From an uncultured Lachnobacterium sp. (GTDB taxonomy: Bacteria; Bacillota; Clostridia; Lachnospirales; Lachnospiraceae), in assembly GCA_900549895.1 (NCBI GenBank), contig URQG01000013.1:1-19023 (forward strand): a stretch of 19,023 nt of DNA, read 5' to 3'. Below, piece after piece: positions 7,261 through 15,094 of this stretch. A model generated the notes under the pieces. The model did not search any database. It was not told the origin of the DNA and worked only from the letters and a program-made list of their open reading frames with translations. Every line of letters begins with the position of its first letter. Position 1 is the stretch's first letter. A program made the translations under genes and the position numbers.

Positions 7261-8454
7261 ATGAAGATAGCAGTTATGGGATACGGCACCATCGGATCCG
7301 GTGTTGTAGATGTATTAAGAATTAACAAAGAAAAGATTGCACAGAGAGCAGGCGAGGAAATCGAAGTAAAGTATATCCTTGATCTTCGCGATTTTCCGGG
7401 AGACCCGATGGAGAATGCGATCGTTCATGATTATGAGGTAATTGTCAATGATCCGGAAATCGGTGTCGTTGTTGAAACAATGGGAGGCGTTGAGCCGGCT
7501 TATACATTTGTTAAGGCGATGCTTGAGGCGGGCAAGCAGGTTGCAACTTCCAATAAGAACCTAGTGGCAGCAAAAGGCGCGGAACTGATCAAGATCGCAC
7601 GTGACCACAACGTAAACTTCCAGTTTGAGGCCAGTGTCGGCGGTGGTATTCCGATTATCCGTCCGCTCAACAAGTGTCTGACCGCGGACGAGATCGAGGA
7701 GATCACCGGTATCTTAAACGGTACAACCAACTATATGCTGACAAAGATGGCACAGGAAGGTGCGGATTTTGACGAAGTGTTAAAGGACGCTCAGGATAGG
7801 GGATATGCAGAGAAAGACCCGACTGCGGATATCGAGGGACATGATCCTTGCCGTAAAATTGCCATCCTGACTTCGCTTGTATGTGGACGACAGGTTGATT
7901 TTGAAGACATTCATTGTGAGGGTATTACAAAGATTACTGCAAAGGATTTCAAGTACGCAGAGGTTATGAACCGGTCGATCAAGCTGTTGGCATCCAGCCG
8001 TAAAGTTGGCGGAAGCTACAGTTGTATGGTTGCTCCGTTTATGCTTGCTGCAGATCACCCGCTTTGTGGCGTCAATGGTGTATTCAATGGCATTTTCGTA
8101 CATGGAAATGTACTCGGAGATGCAATGTTCTACGGAAGTGGAGCAGGAAAACTCCCTACAGCCAGTGCTGTTGTTGCCGATGTGGTTGATATGGTTAAGC
8201 ATAAGAACACCAACATTTATATTGACTGGAAGCCGGAGAAGATCGAACTGGTCGATTACAAGGACAGCCGCAACAGCTTCTTTGTACGTACATCTTCTGA
8301 TAAGGCAGCCGTTGAGGCCGCATTTGGCAAAGTTTCTTATGTGAATGCCGGAATTGACGGAGAAATCGGATTTACAACTGCGGAGATGAGTGAGAGTGAA
8401 TTCGAGGAGAAGGCGGCTGGGATCGATATGATCAATCGTATCCGTCTTGGATAA
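7261..8454 (+). CDS. hom: Homoserine dehydrogenase
   Basis: 397 aa. It reduces aspartate semialdehyde to homoserine with NAD(P)H, the branch point leading to threonine, methionine and isoleucine, in the cytoplasm. The N-terminus has the Rossmann nucleotide-binding motif GYGTIGSGVV (residues 7-16). Further on are NKNLVAAKG, the conserved GILNGTTNYML, and DPTADIEGHDPCRKIAIL, which carries catalytic acidic and lysine residues of the family. The tail after about residue 320 is short and lacks the full-length C-terminal ACT domain of many homologues (typically 400-430 aa or more); an ACT protein is encoded 4 bp upstream instead. AGGGAG (7248-7253) precedes ATG 7261 by 7 nt. No threonine or methionine leader is seen. 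Confidence 0.95.
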   Translation: MKIAVMGYGTIGSGVVDVLRINKEKIAQRAGEEIEVKYILDLRDFPGDPMENAIVHDYEVIVNDPEIGVVVETMGGVEPAYTFVKAMLEAGKQVATSNKNLVAAKGAELIKIARDHNVNFQFEASVGGGIPIIRPLNKCLTADEIEEITGILNGTTNYMLTKMAQEGADFDEVLKDAQDRGYAEKDPTADIEGHDPCRKIAILTSLVCGRQVDFEDIHCEGITKITAKDFKYAEVMNRSIKLLASSRKVGGSYSCMVAPFMLAADHPLCGVNGVFNGIFVHGNVLGDAMFYGSGAGKLPTASAVVADVVDMVKHKNTNIYIDWKPEKIELVDYKDSRNSFFVRTSSDKAAVEAAFGKVSYVNAGIDGEIGFTTAEMSESEFEEKAAGIDMINRIRLG

Positions 8455-8464
8455 AAGCAGTGAC

Positions 8465-8479
8465 AGGAAAGCGTGCTGA
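8465..8479 (+). promoter_or_regulatory. Possible catabolite-responsive element (CcpA site) before glpK
   Basis: The stretch AGGAAAGCGTGCTGA fits the consensus WTGAAARCGYTTWNN at 10 of the 13 defined positions, including the central AAARCGY core. It lies in the 74-bp gap before glpK, a classic target of carbon catabolite repression in Firmicutes. The match is imperfect and could be chance. Confidence 0.3.
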
Positions 8480-8491
8480 GGTGCGCAGATC

Positions 8492-8508
8492 ATCAGGCTG
8501 TGCCTGAT
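8492..8508 (+). other. Short stem-loop upstream of the glpK ribosome binding site
   Basis: ATCAGGC (8492-8498) pairs with GCCTGAT (8502-8508) around a TGT loop, extendable by two A-T pairs past a C-C mismatch. No T run follows, so it is not a terminator. It stands about 10 nt before the AGGGGG of glpK and could modulate translation or mRNA stability. Confidence 0.35.
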
Positions 8509-8528
8509 CATAGAAAACAGGGGGTTAT

Positions 8529-10028
8529 ATGGCAAAATACGTTATGGCGTTAGATGCGGGTACGACGAGCAATCGCTGTATCCTGTTCGATCGATCGGGC
8601 AATATCTGCTCCATGGCACAGAAAGAGTTTCGCCAGATATTTCCAAATCCGGGCTGGGTAGAACATGATGCAAATGAAATATGGTCTACCCAGCTCGGTG
8701 TCGCAGTAGAGGCGATGAGCATGATCAATGCCAAGGCGGAAGATATTGCCGCGATCGGTATTACGAATCAGCGAGAGACTGCGATCGTTTGGAATAAAGA
8801 GACCGGAGAGCCGGTCTATCATGCGATCGTCTGGCAGTGCCGCAGAACATCGGATATTGCAGATGCTTTAAAAGCAAAAGGTTTGGAAGAATCCTATCGG
8901 AAGAAGACAGGGCTTATTATCGATGCTTATTTTTCGGCAACTAAGATCAAATGGATCTTAGACCATGTAGAAGGTGCACGTGCACTTGCGGAGGAAGGAA
9001 AGCTGCTCTTTGGAACGGTAGAAACGTGGCTGATCTGGAAACTGACAAAGGGACGTGTTCATGTCACAGACTATTCCAATGCAAGCAGAACGATGCTTTT
9101 TAATATTAATACGCTGGATTGGGATGAGGATATTCTGAACGAACTTGAAATTCCTCGAAGTATGCTCCCGAAACCGATGCCGTCAAGCTGTGTATACGGA
9201 CATACGGATGCTTCTTTTTTCGGGGGAGAGATTCCAATCGGCGGGGCGGCCGGAGATCAGCAGGCTGCGCTCTTCGGACAGACATGCTTTCATGAGGGAG
9301 AGGCAAAGAATACATACGGAACAGGTTGCTTTCTCCTAATGAATACAGGAAATAAGCCGGTTTTCTCCGAAAACGGACTGGTTACGACGATCGCGTGGGG
9401 GCTGGAGGGTGAAGTTTCTTATGCGCTGGAAGGCTCCATCTTTGTTGCGGGAGCTGCAATCCAGTGGCTTCGCGATGAATTGCGCCTGATCGATTCGGCC
9501 GCAGACTCGGAATATATGGCTTCCAAGGTGGAAGATACAAACGGATGTTATGTGGTTCCCGCTTTTACCGGACTTGGTGCACCGCACTGGGATCAGTATG
9601 CAAGGGGAACAATCGTTGGAATTACGCGAGGTACGAATAAGAATCATATTATCCGGGCAACGCTGGAATCTATCTCACTTCAGGTGTGCGATGTGATTGA
9701 CGCGATGCGCGCGGATTCCGGAATTGAAGTGCGAACACTGAAAGTGGATGGTGGAGCAAGTGCAAACAATTTCCTGATGCAGTTCCAATCGGACATTCTT
9801 GGCGTTCCGGTCAACCGTCCGGCGTGCGTTGAATCTACGGCAATCGGGGCGGCATATCTGGCTGGACTTGCTGTGGGATACTGGAAGAATAAGGATGAGG
9901 TGATCAAGAATCAGAAACTTGATCACGTATTTACACCACAGATGCCACAGGCTGCAAGAGATAAGAAGCGCAGAGAATGGAACAAAGCAGTGCACTATGC
10001 ATTCGGTTGGGCGAAGGAGGAAGAGTAA
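8529..10028 (+). CDS. glpK: Glycerol kinase
   Basis: 499 aa, the normal FGGY-kinase length. It phosphorylates glycerol with ATP to glycerol-3-phosphate in the cytoplasm, feeding glycolysis and lipid synthesis. Evidence: the N-terminal phosphate-binding loop DAGTTSNRCILFD (residues 9-21), GITNQRET (77-84), the glycerol-kinase segment AGDQQAALFGQ with NTYGTGCFLLMNTG, and AFTGLGAPHWDQYARGTIVG. AGGGGG (8519-8524) lies 4 nt before ATG 8529. No glpF or glpD/glpO is next to it, so it is a solitary gene placed after hom. In enterococcal GlpK a histidine near residue 232 is phosphorylated by HPr; the corresponding stretch here (TDASFFGGEIP, about 226-236) shows no histidine, so that control may be absent. 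That alignment is by eye. Confidence 0.96.
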   Translation: MAKYVMALDAGTTSNRCILFDRSGNICSMAQKEFRQIFPNPGWVEHDANEIWSTQLGVAVEAMSMINAKAEDIAAIGITNQRETAIVWNKETGEPVYHAIVWQCRRTSDIADALKAKGLEESYRKKTGLIIDAYFSATKIKWILDHVEGARALAEEGKLLFGTVETWLIWKLTKGRVHVTDYSNASRTMLFNINTLDWDEDILNELEIPRSMLPKPMPSSCVYGHTDASFFGGEIPIGGAAGDQQAALFGQTCFHEGEAKNTYGTGCFLLMNTGNKPVFSENGLVTTIAWGLEGEVSYALEGSIFVAGAAIQWLRDELRLIDSAADSEYMASKVEDTNGCYVVPAFTGLGAPHWDQYARGTIVGITRGTNKNHIIRATLESISLQVCDVIDAMRADSGIEVRTLKVDGGASANNFLMQFQSDILGVPVNRPACVESTAIGAAYLAGLAVGYWKNKDEVIKNQKLDHVFTPQMPQAARDKKRREWNKAVHYAFGWAKEEE

Positions 10029-10762
10029 TCAAAGAAGGATTATTACAGATCTTCTTTCCGCCACGTTGTGCAGTGTGTGATGACTTGCTGGAGGCGGAGC
10101 TGATCCGTGCAAAGATGCGGGTACATCCGGCATGTGAGCGAAAGCTTTATCCGGTGGGGAAAACGGTTTGTTATCGTTGCGGTAAGCCTCTTTCGTCCGA
10201 GAAGCTGGAGTATTGTCATGACTGCGTAAAAAAGAAGGCAGGCGGGCATAGGATGTATTGCAGGCAGGGAAAATCTCTTTTTCTGTACAAAGGGGAAATT
10301 CGCAAGGCGATATATCGGTTCAAATATTCAAACAGGCGTGAATATGCTCACTTTTTTGCTGAAAAAGCAGCACAAGAATATACGGACTGGGTGAGACGGA
10401 TAAAAATTGATGTGATTGTTCCGGTGCCGATGTATGCGCGAAAGAAGAGATATAGAGGATATAATCAGGCGGAAATTTTTGCATATGAACTTGCAGAAAT
10501 TTGGAAAATTCCGATGAAGGCGGATGCACTAAAACGTGTCCGTAATACAAAACCACAGAAATATCTGAGTGATCAGGAACGAAAAAACAACCTGAAAAAA
10601 GCTTTTCAGGCTGCTGACTTTGTAGTAAAATATAAGAGTATATTGATCGTTGATGATATCTATACAACCGGCAGCACAGTGGAGTCTGTTGCGCAGGAAT
10701 TGTATTTACACGGAGTAGAGAGTGTCTATTTTTTGACACTTTGTACAGGAGAAGGCATGTAG
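9977..10762 (+). CDS. comF: ComF family protein (zinc finger plus phosphoribosyltransferase-like domain)
   Basis: ComF/ComFC proteins are cytoplasmic and needed for natural transformation in Bacillus and others. The N-terminal four-cysteine zinc site is CAVC and CYRCG, followed by CHDC. The C-terminal phosphoribosyltransferase-like domain shows PVPMYARKKRYRGYNQAEIF and the PRPP-binding motif ILIVDDIYTTGSTV near the end. The start is uncertain. The only upstream canonical start is ATG 9977, which overlaps glpK by 52 bp and has no good ribosome site. The best site, AGGAGG (10015-10020), points 7 nt downstream to ATC at 10028, which would give IKEGLLQIFFPPRCAVCD, a typical ComF N-terminus. I give the canonical outer limit; 10028 is probably the real start. 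The stop overlaps the ribosome site of the next gene. Confidence 0.9.
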   Translation: MEQSSALCIRLGEGGRVIKEGLLQIFFPPRCAVCDDLLEAELIRAKMRVHPACERKLYPVGKTVCYRCGKPLSSEKLEYCHDCVKKKAGGHRMYCRQGKSLFLYKGEIRKAIYRFKYSNRREYAHFFAEKAAQEYTDWVRRIKIDVIVPVPMYARKKRYRGYNQAEIFAYELAEIWKIPMKADALKRVRNTKPQKYLSDQERKNNLKKAFQAADFVVKYKSILIVDDIYTTGSTVESVAQELYLHGVESVYFLTLCTGEGM

Positions 10763-10773
10763 GAGGGAATGTC

Positions 10774-11181
10774 ATGAACGTTACGAATTGCAGAAGCTGC
10801 GGACGATTGTTTAATGTATTGAGCAATGAGACAATCTGTCCGGATTGCAGAAAAAAGCTGGAGGATAAGTTTCAGCAAGTAAAGAAATATTTGGAAGAAA
10901 ATCCAAACTCATCGATGGAGACGGTATCGCGTGAGATGGATGTGTCCGTGAAACAGATCAAGAAATGGGTGCGCGAGGAGCGTCTGATCCTCTCGGATGC
11001 ATCGGAGGCAGGAATTACTTGTGAACGATGTGGAAAGATGATTCGTACGGGCAAATATTGCGATGAATGTAAGACGACAATGGCTATGAATCTGCGCAGT
11101 GCATATTCGCCCCAGTTTGATCCGGAGAGCCGGAAAAAGACAGAGAGGGATCGTGAGCGCATGAGATTCCTGAAAAGTTAA
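10774..11181 (+). CDS. YvyF-like zinc-binding flagellar-operon protein (TIGR03826 type)
   Basis: 135 aa. Two cysteine clusters flank a helical, helix-turn-helix-like middle: NCRSCG and CPDC at the N-terminus, CERCG and CDEC near residues 87-105, with MDVSVKQIKKWVREERL between. This layout, and the segment RLILSDASEAGITCERCGKM, resemble B. subtilis YvyF, encoded directly after comFC and before flgM. The same order, comF then this gene, occurs here with an 11-bp gap, which supports the call. The start is ATG 10774, 6 nt after AGGAGGG (10761-10767). A terminator follows and no flagellar gene is seen downstream. YvyF's function is poorly understood; a regulatory role is inferred. The C-terminal tail is strongly basic and charged. 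Confidence 0.8.
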   Translation: MNVTNCRSCGRLFNVLSNETICPDCRKKLEDKFQQVKKYLEENPNSSMETVSREMDVSVKQIKKWVREERLILSDASEAGITCERCGKMIRTGKYCDECKTTMAMNLRSAYSPQFDPESRKKTERDRERMRFLKS

Positions 11182-11197
11182 GATGATGTGATGATGA

Positions 11198-11234
11198 AGG
11201 TCTCGGATATTGCGGAATATTCGGGACTTTTTTT
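11198..11234 (+). terminator. Intrinsic terminator after the YvyF-like gene
   Basis: Arms 11198-11211 (AGGTCTCGGATATT) and 11216-11229 pair over 14 bp with three G-U pairs and a GCGG loop, followed by a run of seven T (11228-11234). It starts 16 bp after the stop codon and clearly separates the comF unit from the cdaA unit. Confidence 0.92.
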
Positions 11235-11263
11235 ATGAGAGCCCATTGATTGCAATTCGTTCT

Positions 11264-11291
11264 TTGAAATCATAAGCAGATGTGATATAAT
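11264..11291 (+). promoter_or_regulatory. Strong sigma-A promoter for the cdaA–glmM unit
   Basis: TTGAAA (11264-11269), a 16-nt spacer and a perfect TATAAT (11286-11291), with TG at 11283-11284 giving an extended -10. It lies 30 bp after the terminator and 45 bp before the first start codon of the unit. A 6-bp inverted repeat (TAATTG/CAATTA, 11305-11320) falls just after the expected transcription start. Confidence 0.85.
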
Positions 11292-11336
11292 ACAAAATAA
11301 TGTGTAATTGTGTCCAATTATAAGCAGGAGGACAAA

Positions 11337-11741
11337 ATGATCAACGAAGAACGCGTCAAAGAACTTTATCAGATGGCAGTATACGATGAATACGAGGATA
11401 AGGAATGCCATCAGATGGGACAATATTATATATGGGACTATGTTGGCAAGGAACTTGTCAAAAGCTTTTTTTCCGGAACGATCGCCTTTATGCTTCTTGT
11501 GGCACTCTGGGGAATCGGTGATATGTCAGCTGCAATCGCATTTGTAAATTCTGCGGATCTGACGAATCTTGCGGTACGGTTTATTCTGCTTTACGTGGGA
11601 TTTATGGCAATCTATCTTCTTGTGACGGTATTTGTTTATGCCGTCAGGTATGCGAAAGGCAGGAAGGAAATCCGCAAGTATGCCGGACATCTGAAAAAAG
11701 TACGGAAGATGTATCACAGAGAAGAAAAATTAAAAGCATAG
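11337..11741 (+). CDS. Hypothetical protein with two membrane segments
   Basis: 134 aa; no family recognised. A charged, tyrosine-rich N-terminus (residues 1-43) carries many acidic residues (VYDEYEDKECHQMGQYY). Two membrane segments follow (about 46-70 and 79-104), then a very basic C-terminal tail (RKEIRKYAGHLKKVRKMYHR). By the positive-inside rule both ends should lie in the cytoplasm. ATG 11337 is preceded by AGGAGG (11326-11331) at 5 nt; an in-frame ATG at 11310 has no such site. It is the first gene after the strong promoter at 11264-11291, and the next gene starts 10 bp downstream, so it probably works with that membrane protein and perhaps with CdaA. No motif hints at an enzyme. Confidence 0.8.
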   Translation: MINEERVKELYQMAVYDEYEDKECHQMGQYYIWDYVGKELVKSFFSGTIAFMLLVALWGIGDMSAAIAFVNSADLTNLAVRFILLYVGFMAIYLLVTVFVYAVRYAKGRKEIRKYAGHLKKVRKMYHREEKLKA

Positions 11742-11751
11742 GGGAGGCTTT

Positions 11752-12801
11752 ATGACAAATTTATTGGAGATTAAGGATCGATTGATTCGTTTTTACAGCA
11801 AGTACGAAAGTTATTTGTTCCCGGTTGTTAAATTTATTGTGGCATTTGTGCTTTTTACAACAATCAACATGAATATTGGCTTTATGGAGAAGATCAGCCG
11901 CTTCCCGGTGGCTCTCATTTTGGCACTGGTATGTGCAATCCTGCCGGTTAATGCCATGATCTGGCTTGCCGCATTGATTGTTCTTGCGGATATGTATGCG
12001 CTGTCGATGGAAGTTGCACTGACAACACTCGTGCTATTTGCGGCATTGTTTTTCCTATATTTCAGATTTGCGCCCAAAGATGGATTTGCAGCGGTTTTGA
12101 CACCGGTTTGTTTTAAGCTGAACATTCCATATGTCATGCCGGTCGGTTGTGCGCTGTTAAGAGATGCATATTCTGTGATCGCAGTCATTTGTGGTACTGT
12201 GATCTATTATTTCCTTGATGGGATACATCAGAATTCCGGTACACTCAAAAGTGTGGTCGCAGAGGAGAGTGCAGAAGCTTCTTCCAAGTTTGATATTTCG
12301 GTCGGTCAGCTTTTGAGCAACAAGGAAATGTATTTGGTGATCGCAATCTTTACGATTGCGGCAATTGTTGTGTATGTTGTCAGAAAACTTGAAGTGGATC
12401 ATGCCTGGACACTTGCGATCATTTCAGGTATTCTGATCGAGATTGTCGGTCTGTTTGTCGGTTATCTTGTGCTGAATGTGTCGGATAAGACATTAGGACT
12501 GCTTATCGGTAATATACTGTCATTGTTGATCAGTTTTGTGATACAGTTCCTGTTCATGAATCTTGATTATGCGAGAACAGAGCGTGTACAGTTTGAGGAT
12601 GACGACTATTATTATTATGTGAAAGCGGTTCCTAAAAAGATGGTTGCGGTAAAAGAAGTGACGGTAAAACATTTTGGAAATACGGCAAGTATAGGCAAAC
12701 GCATTGATCAATCAAAACAGACGCTGACTCCGGAAGAGGAAGAGACGAGTCGTAAGGTGATCGCCAAAGAACTGGATATCGATGAAGATTTATTAAAATA
12801 A
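11752..12801 (+). CDS. Hypothetical polytopic membrane protein upstream of cdaA
   Basis: 349 aa; no characterised family recognised. About eight or nine hydrophobic segments are visible: roughly 22-39, 52-66, 67-81, 86-106, 114-133 (weak), 138-155, 192-210, 218-241 and 248-269. A polar loop lies at 157-190. The last 80 residues are a soluble, charged tail with the unusual acidic-aromatic patch FEDDDYYYYVKAVPKK and the end EEEETSRKVIAKELDIDEDL. The layout suggests a membrane platform with a cytoplasmic tail, or a transporter without known signature. GGGGAGG (11741-11747) precedes ATG 11752 by 4 nt. It sits 34 bp before cdaA in the same unit, so a link to c-di-AMP or envelope work is possible; that is inference from context only. 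Confidence 0.85.
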   Translation: MTNLLEIKDRLIRFYSKYESYLFPVVKFIVAFVLFTTINMNIGFMEKISRFPVALILALVCAILPVNAMIWLAALIVLADMYALSMEVALTTLVLFAALFFLYFRFAPKDGFAAVLTPVCFKLNIPYVMPVGCALLRDAYSVIAVICGTVIYYFLDGIHQNSGTLKSVVAEESAEASSKFDISVGQLLSNKEMYLVIAIFTIAAIVVYVVRKLEVDHAWTLAIISGILIEIVGLFVGYLVLNVSDKTLGLLIGNILSLLISFVIQFLFMNLDYARTERVQFEDDDYYYYVKAVPKKMVAVKEVTVKHFGNTASIGKRIDQSKQTLTPEEEETSRKVIAKELDIDEDLLK

Positions 12802-12835
12802 GTAACTACGGATGTATTAGAAGGAAGGAGGAAAT

Positions 12836-13717
12836 ATGCAGAATTTTGCAGGTACGATAACGGATTTATATGATCGCACGATAGGAGCACTTGATTTCCC
12901 GGATATCTCAATGTCCCCTGTGGATGTTGTGGAAATTCTGATTATCTCTTTCCTGTTTTATTACATTTTACTCTGGATCAAAAATACGAGAGCGTGGAAT
13001 CTGTTCAAAGGTATTATGATCATTTTGATCTTTATCCTGCTCGCGTTGATCTTCCATATGAACACGATCCTGTGGCTGGCAGAAAATTTACTCAGTGTGG
13101 GATTGCTGGCATTGGTTATCATCTTTCAGCCGGAACTTCGTAAAGCTCTTGAAAATCTTGGCGGGAAGAATTTGTTTGGAAGATGGTTTAACTTTGGTAA
13201 GACAGACAATGACAGGTTCTCGGACCGTACGATCGAGGAACTTATTAAGGCAAGTTACGCGATGGGAAAGGTTCGGACAGGAGCACTGATCGTTGTTGAG
13301 GATGAAATTCTTCTTAATGAATATGTGCGTACGGGAATTGATGTGGATGCGATCATCAGCAGTCAGTTGCTGATCAATATTTTTGAAAAGAATACTCCGC
13401 TTCACGATGGCGCTGTCATTGTGCGTGGAGATCGCGTGGTATCGGCGACTTGTTATCTTCCGCTGTCTGACAGTCTTGTACTCAGCAAGGATCTTGGCAC
13501 GCGCCATCGTGCGGCTGTTGGAATCAGTGAGGTAAGTGATTCTCTTACCATTGTCGTGTCGGAGGAGACCGGAAAGGTTTCTATCGCATTGCGTGGGCAG
13601 ATCTATCATGGAGTTGACGCGGATTTCCTTCGTGAAAAACTCAGATACCTGCAGAACCACAACCGTGAAGTGACTGGTTTGGAACTCATCAGAAGGAGGT
13701 TGAAGAATGGCAAATAA
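12836..13717 (+). CDS. cdaA: Diadenylate cyclase CdaA
   Basis: Makes cyclic di-AMP from two ATP; c-di-AMP controls potassium and osmolyte transport and cell wall balance. 293 aa, slightly longer than B. subtilis CdaA (273). Three N-terminal membrane segments (about 31-48, 57-74, 80-98) are followed by a cytoplasmic DAC domain (about 125-275). The two catalytic motifs are intact: DGA at 191-193 (in TPLHDGAVIV) and GTRHRAA at 221-227. AAGGAGG (12825-12831) precedes ATG 12836. The gene overlaps cdaR by 11 bp, and glmM follows, giving the conserved cdaA-cdaR-glmM order in which CdaR and GlmM modulate cyclase activity. Two unrecognised membrane genes lie upstream instead of standing alone. Confidence 0.97.
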   Translation: MQNFAGTITDLYDRTIGALDFPDISMSPVDVVEILIISFLFYYILLWIKNTRAWNLFKGIMIILIFILLALIFHMNTILWLAENLLSVGLLALVIIFQPELRKALENLGGKNLFGRWFNFGKTDNDRFSDRTIEELIKASYAMGKVRTGALIVVEDEILLNEYVRTGIDVDAIISSQLLINIFEKNTPLHDGAVIVRGDRVVSATCYLPLSDSLVLSKDLGTRHRAAVGISEVSDSLTIVVSEETGKVSIALRGQIYHGVDADFLREKLRYLQNHNREVTGLELIRRRLKNGK

Positions 13718-15050
13718 GATTCTCAAAACCCTGGTGAACAATATTGGATATAAAATTCTGGCAGTTGTTTTCGCATTTATTTTGTGGCTGGTTGTATATA
13801 ATATTGATGATCCGAATAAGACGGTTCGTTTTACAACCAATGTGATGGTGGAAAATGAATCTGCGATCACGGATATGAACAAATGCTATGAAGTTTTAAA
13901 TGGAACAAATACGATTACGTTTTCCGTTACAGCGAAGCGGAGTGTGATCAATAAGCTTGAAGACACTGATTTTGTTGCGACTGCAGACATGAATCGTATG
14001 ATCATGAATTCGGATAACAAGAGTGCGAAGGTACCGATCGAGGTAATCAGCCGCCGTTCGAATTCGTCGTTGAAGTACAATGGAAAAAATCAGTATCTGG
14101 AAATTTCTCTGGATGATCTGGTAAGCAGAAGATTTATGATTACTGCTGATACGACAGGACAGGTTGCGGACGGATATGCACTTGGTGAAGTGACGGTTAC
14201 GAATCCGAACGTGCTCAATGTGACAGGACCGGCGACCATCGTGGATAAAATTGACAGTGTTGTCGCAACGATCGATGTAGAGGGAATGTCTATGAATCTC
14301 TCGGACAATGTGCTTCCGGTATTCTATGACGCGGATGGCAATGAAATCGATACGACGCGATTAAAGTATAATAATACAACTGTTACGATTGCAGCGAAAA
14401 TCCTTCGTGTGAAGGAAATTCCGTTATCGTTTACGACAACCGGTACACCATCCGGCGATTATCGTGTGGTTGAGATTACAAGTGACCCGGAGAACATTCG
14501 AATCAAGGGTGCGTCGTCCGTACTTAATCCGATTATGTCTTTGGCTATTCCGGCAGAAGTGTTGAATGTGAGCGGTGCGCGGGATGATCTTACAACAACC
14601 ATCGATATTACGGAGTATCTTCCAGACGGGGTTGAACTGGTAGATGCGGCTGATGCGACGGTAACGGTTACGGTGCGAATTGAGGCATATCAGTCCAAGA
14701 CATTCACGATCGACACCAAGGATATTACCGTGAATGGTCTGGAAGATGGCTATGAACTCGCATTTGAGCAGAATTCGGTTACGGTTACGATCAGCGGTCT
14801 GCAGAATGACTTAAATAGATTAAGTGCCGCAGATCTTGCTTCGGCAATTGATGTGTCTGGCATGGAAGAAGGACTTCATCAGGTAAATCTGGAGATTGAA
14901 CTTGATGAGACCAACTATGCGGCACGTATGGTATCGGTCGAGGTTAAAATCTCAAAGAAATCTTCTGAAAACGGGGATTCAAATGATGATAATCCGACGG
15001 ATGATACATCGGATTCGGAAGATACATCCGCAGGAAATGATAACAATTGA
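13707..15050 (+). CDS. cdaR: CdaA regulatory protein CdaR (YbbR-domain protein)
   Basis: 447 aa. One N-terminal membrane segment (about residues 13-31, around ILAVVFAFILWLVVYNI) anchors an extracellular region made of YbbR-type beta repeats, roughly 45-140, 145-230, 232-318 and 320-405, each with the pattern of a strand followed by a V-x-V-x-G or similar turn (VTVTISGLQNDLNRL, LNVTGPATIVDKIDSV). The end (about 412-447) is a disordered Asp/Ser/Asn/Thr-rich acidic tail. CdaR binds CdaA through the membrane and alters its activity in Bacillus and Listeria. ATG 13707 lies inside the end of cdaA (11-bp overlap), with AGGAGG about 7 nt before it, so the two are translationally coupled. Repeat borders are estimates. 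Confidence 0.93.
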   Translation: MANKILKTLVNNIGYKILAVVFAFILWLVVYNIDDPNKTVRFTTNVMVENESAITDMNKCYEVLNGTNTITFSVTAKRSVINKLEDTDFVATADMNRMIMNSDNKSAKVPIEVISRRSNSSLKYNGKNQYLEISLDDLVSRRFMITADTTGQVADGYALGEVTVTNPNVLNVTGPATIVDKIDSVVATIDVEGMSMNLSDNVLPVFYDADGNEIDTTRLKYNNTTVTIAAKILRVKEIPLSFTTTGTPSGDYRVVEITSDPENIRIKGASSVLNPIMSLAIPAEVLNVSGARDDLTTTIDITEYLPDGVELVDAADATVTVTVRIEAYQSKTFTIDTKDITVNGLEDGYELAFEQNSVTVTISGLQNDLNRLSAADLASAIDVSGMEEGLHQVNLEIELDETNYAARMVSVEVKISKKSSENGDSNDDNPTDDTSDSEDTSAGNDNN

Positions 15051-15094
15051 CCAATGATGAATAAACTAAGAGGATAGCAAGGAGTAAAGTAGAT

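Noticed and set aside
8455..8528. Terminator between hom and glpK
   Set aside because: The only stem (8492-8508) has no T run after it and a mismatch near its base.
7780..8535. Minus-strand open frame of 251 codons opposite hom
   Set aside because: It is a shadow of hom: no ribosome site, no recognisable family, and composition explained by the codons of the real gene.
13088..13882. Minus-strand open frame of 264 codons opposite cdaA/cdaR
   Set aside because: cdaA on the other strand has all catalytic motifs; the reverse translation shows no domain and crosses the cdaA-cdaR overlap.
15051..15094. glmS-type ribozyme or c-di-AMP riboswitch near glmM/cdaA
   Set aside because: The gaps of 44 bp and less are far too short for either RNA.
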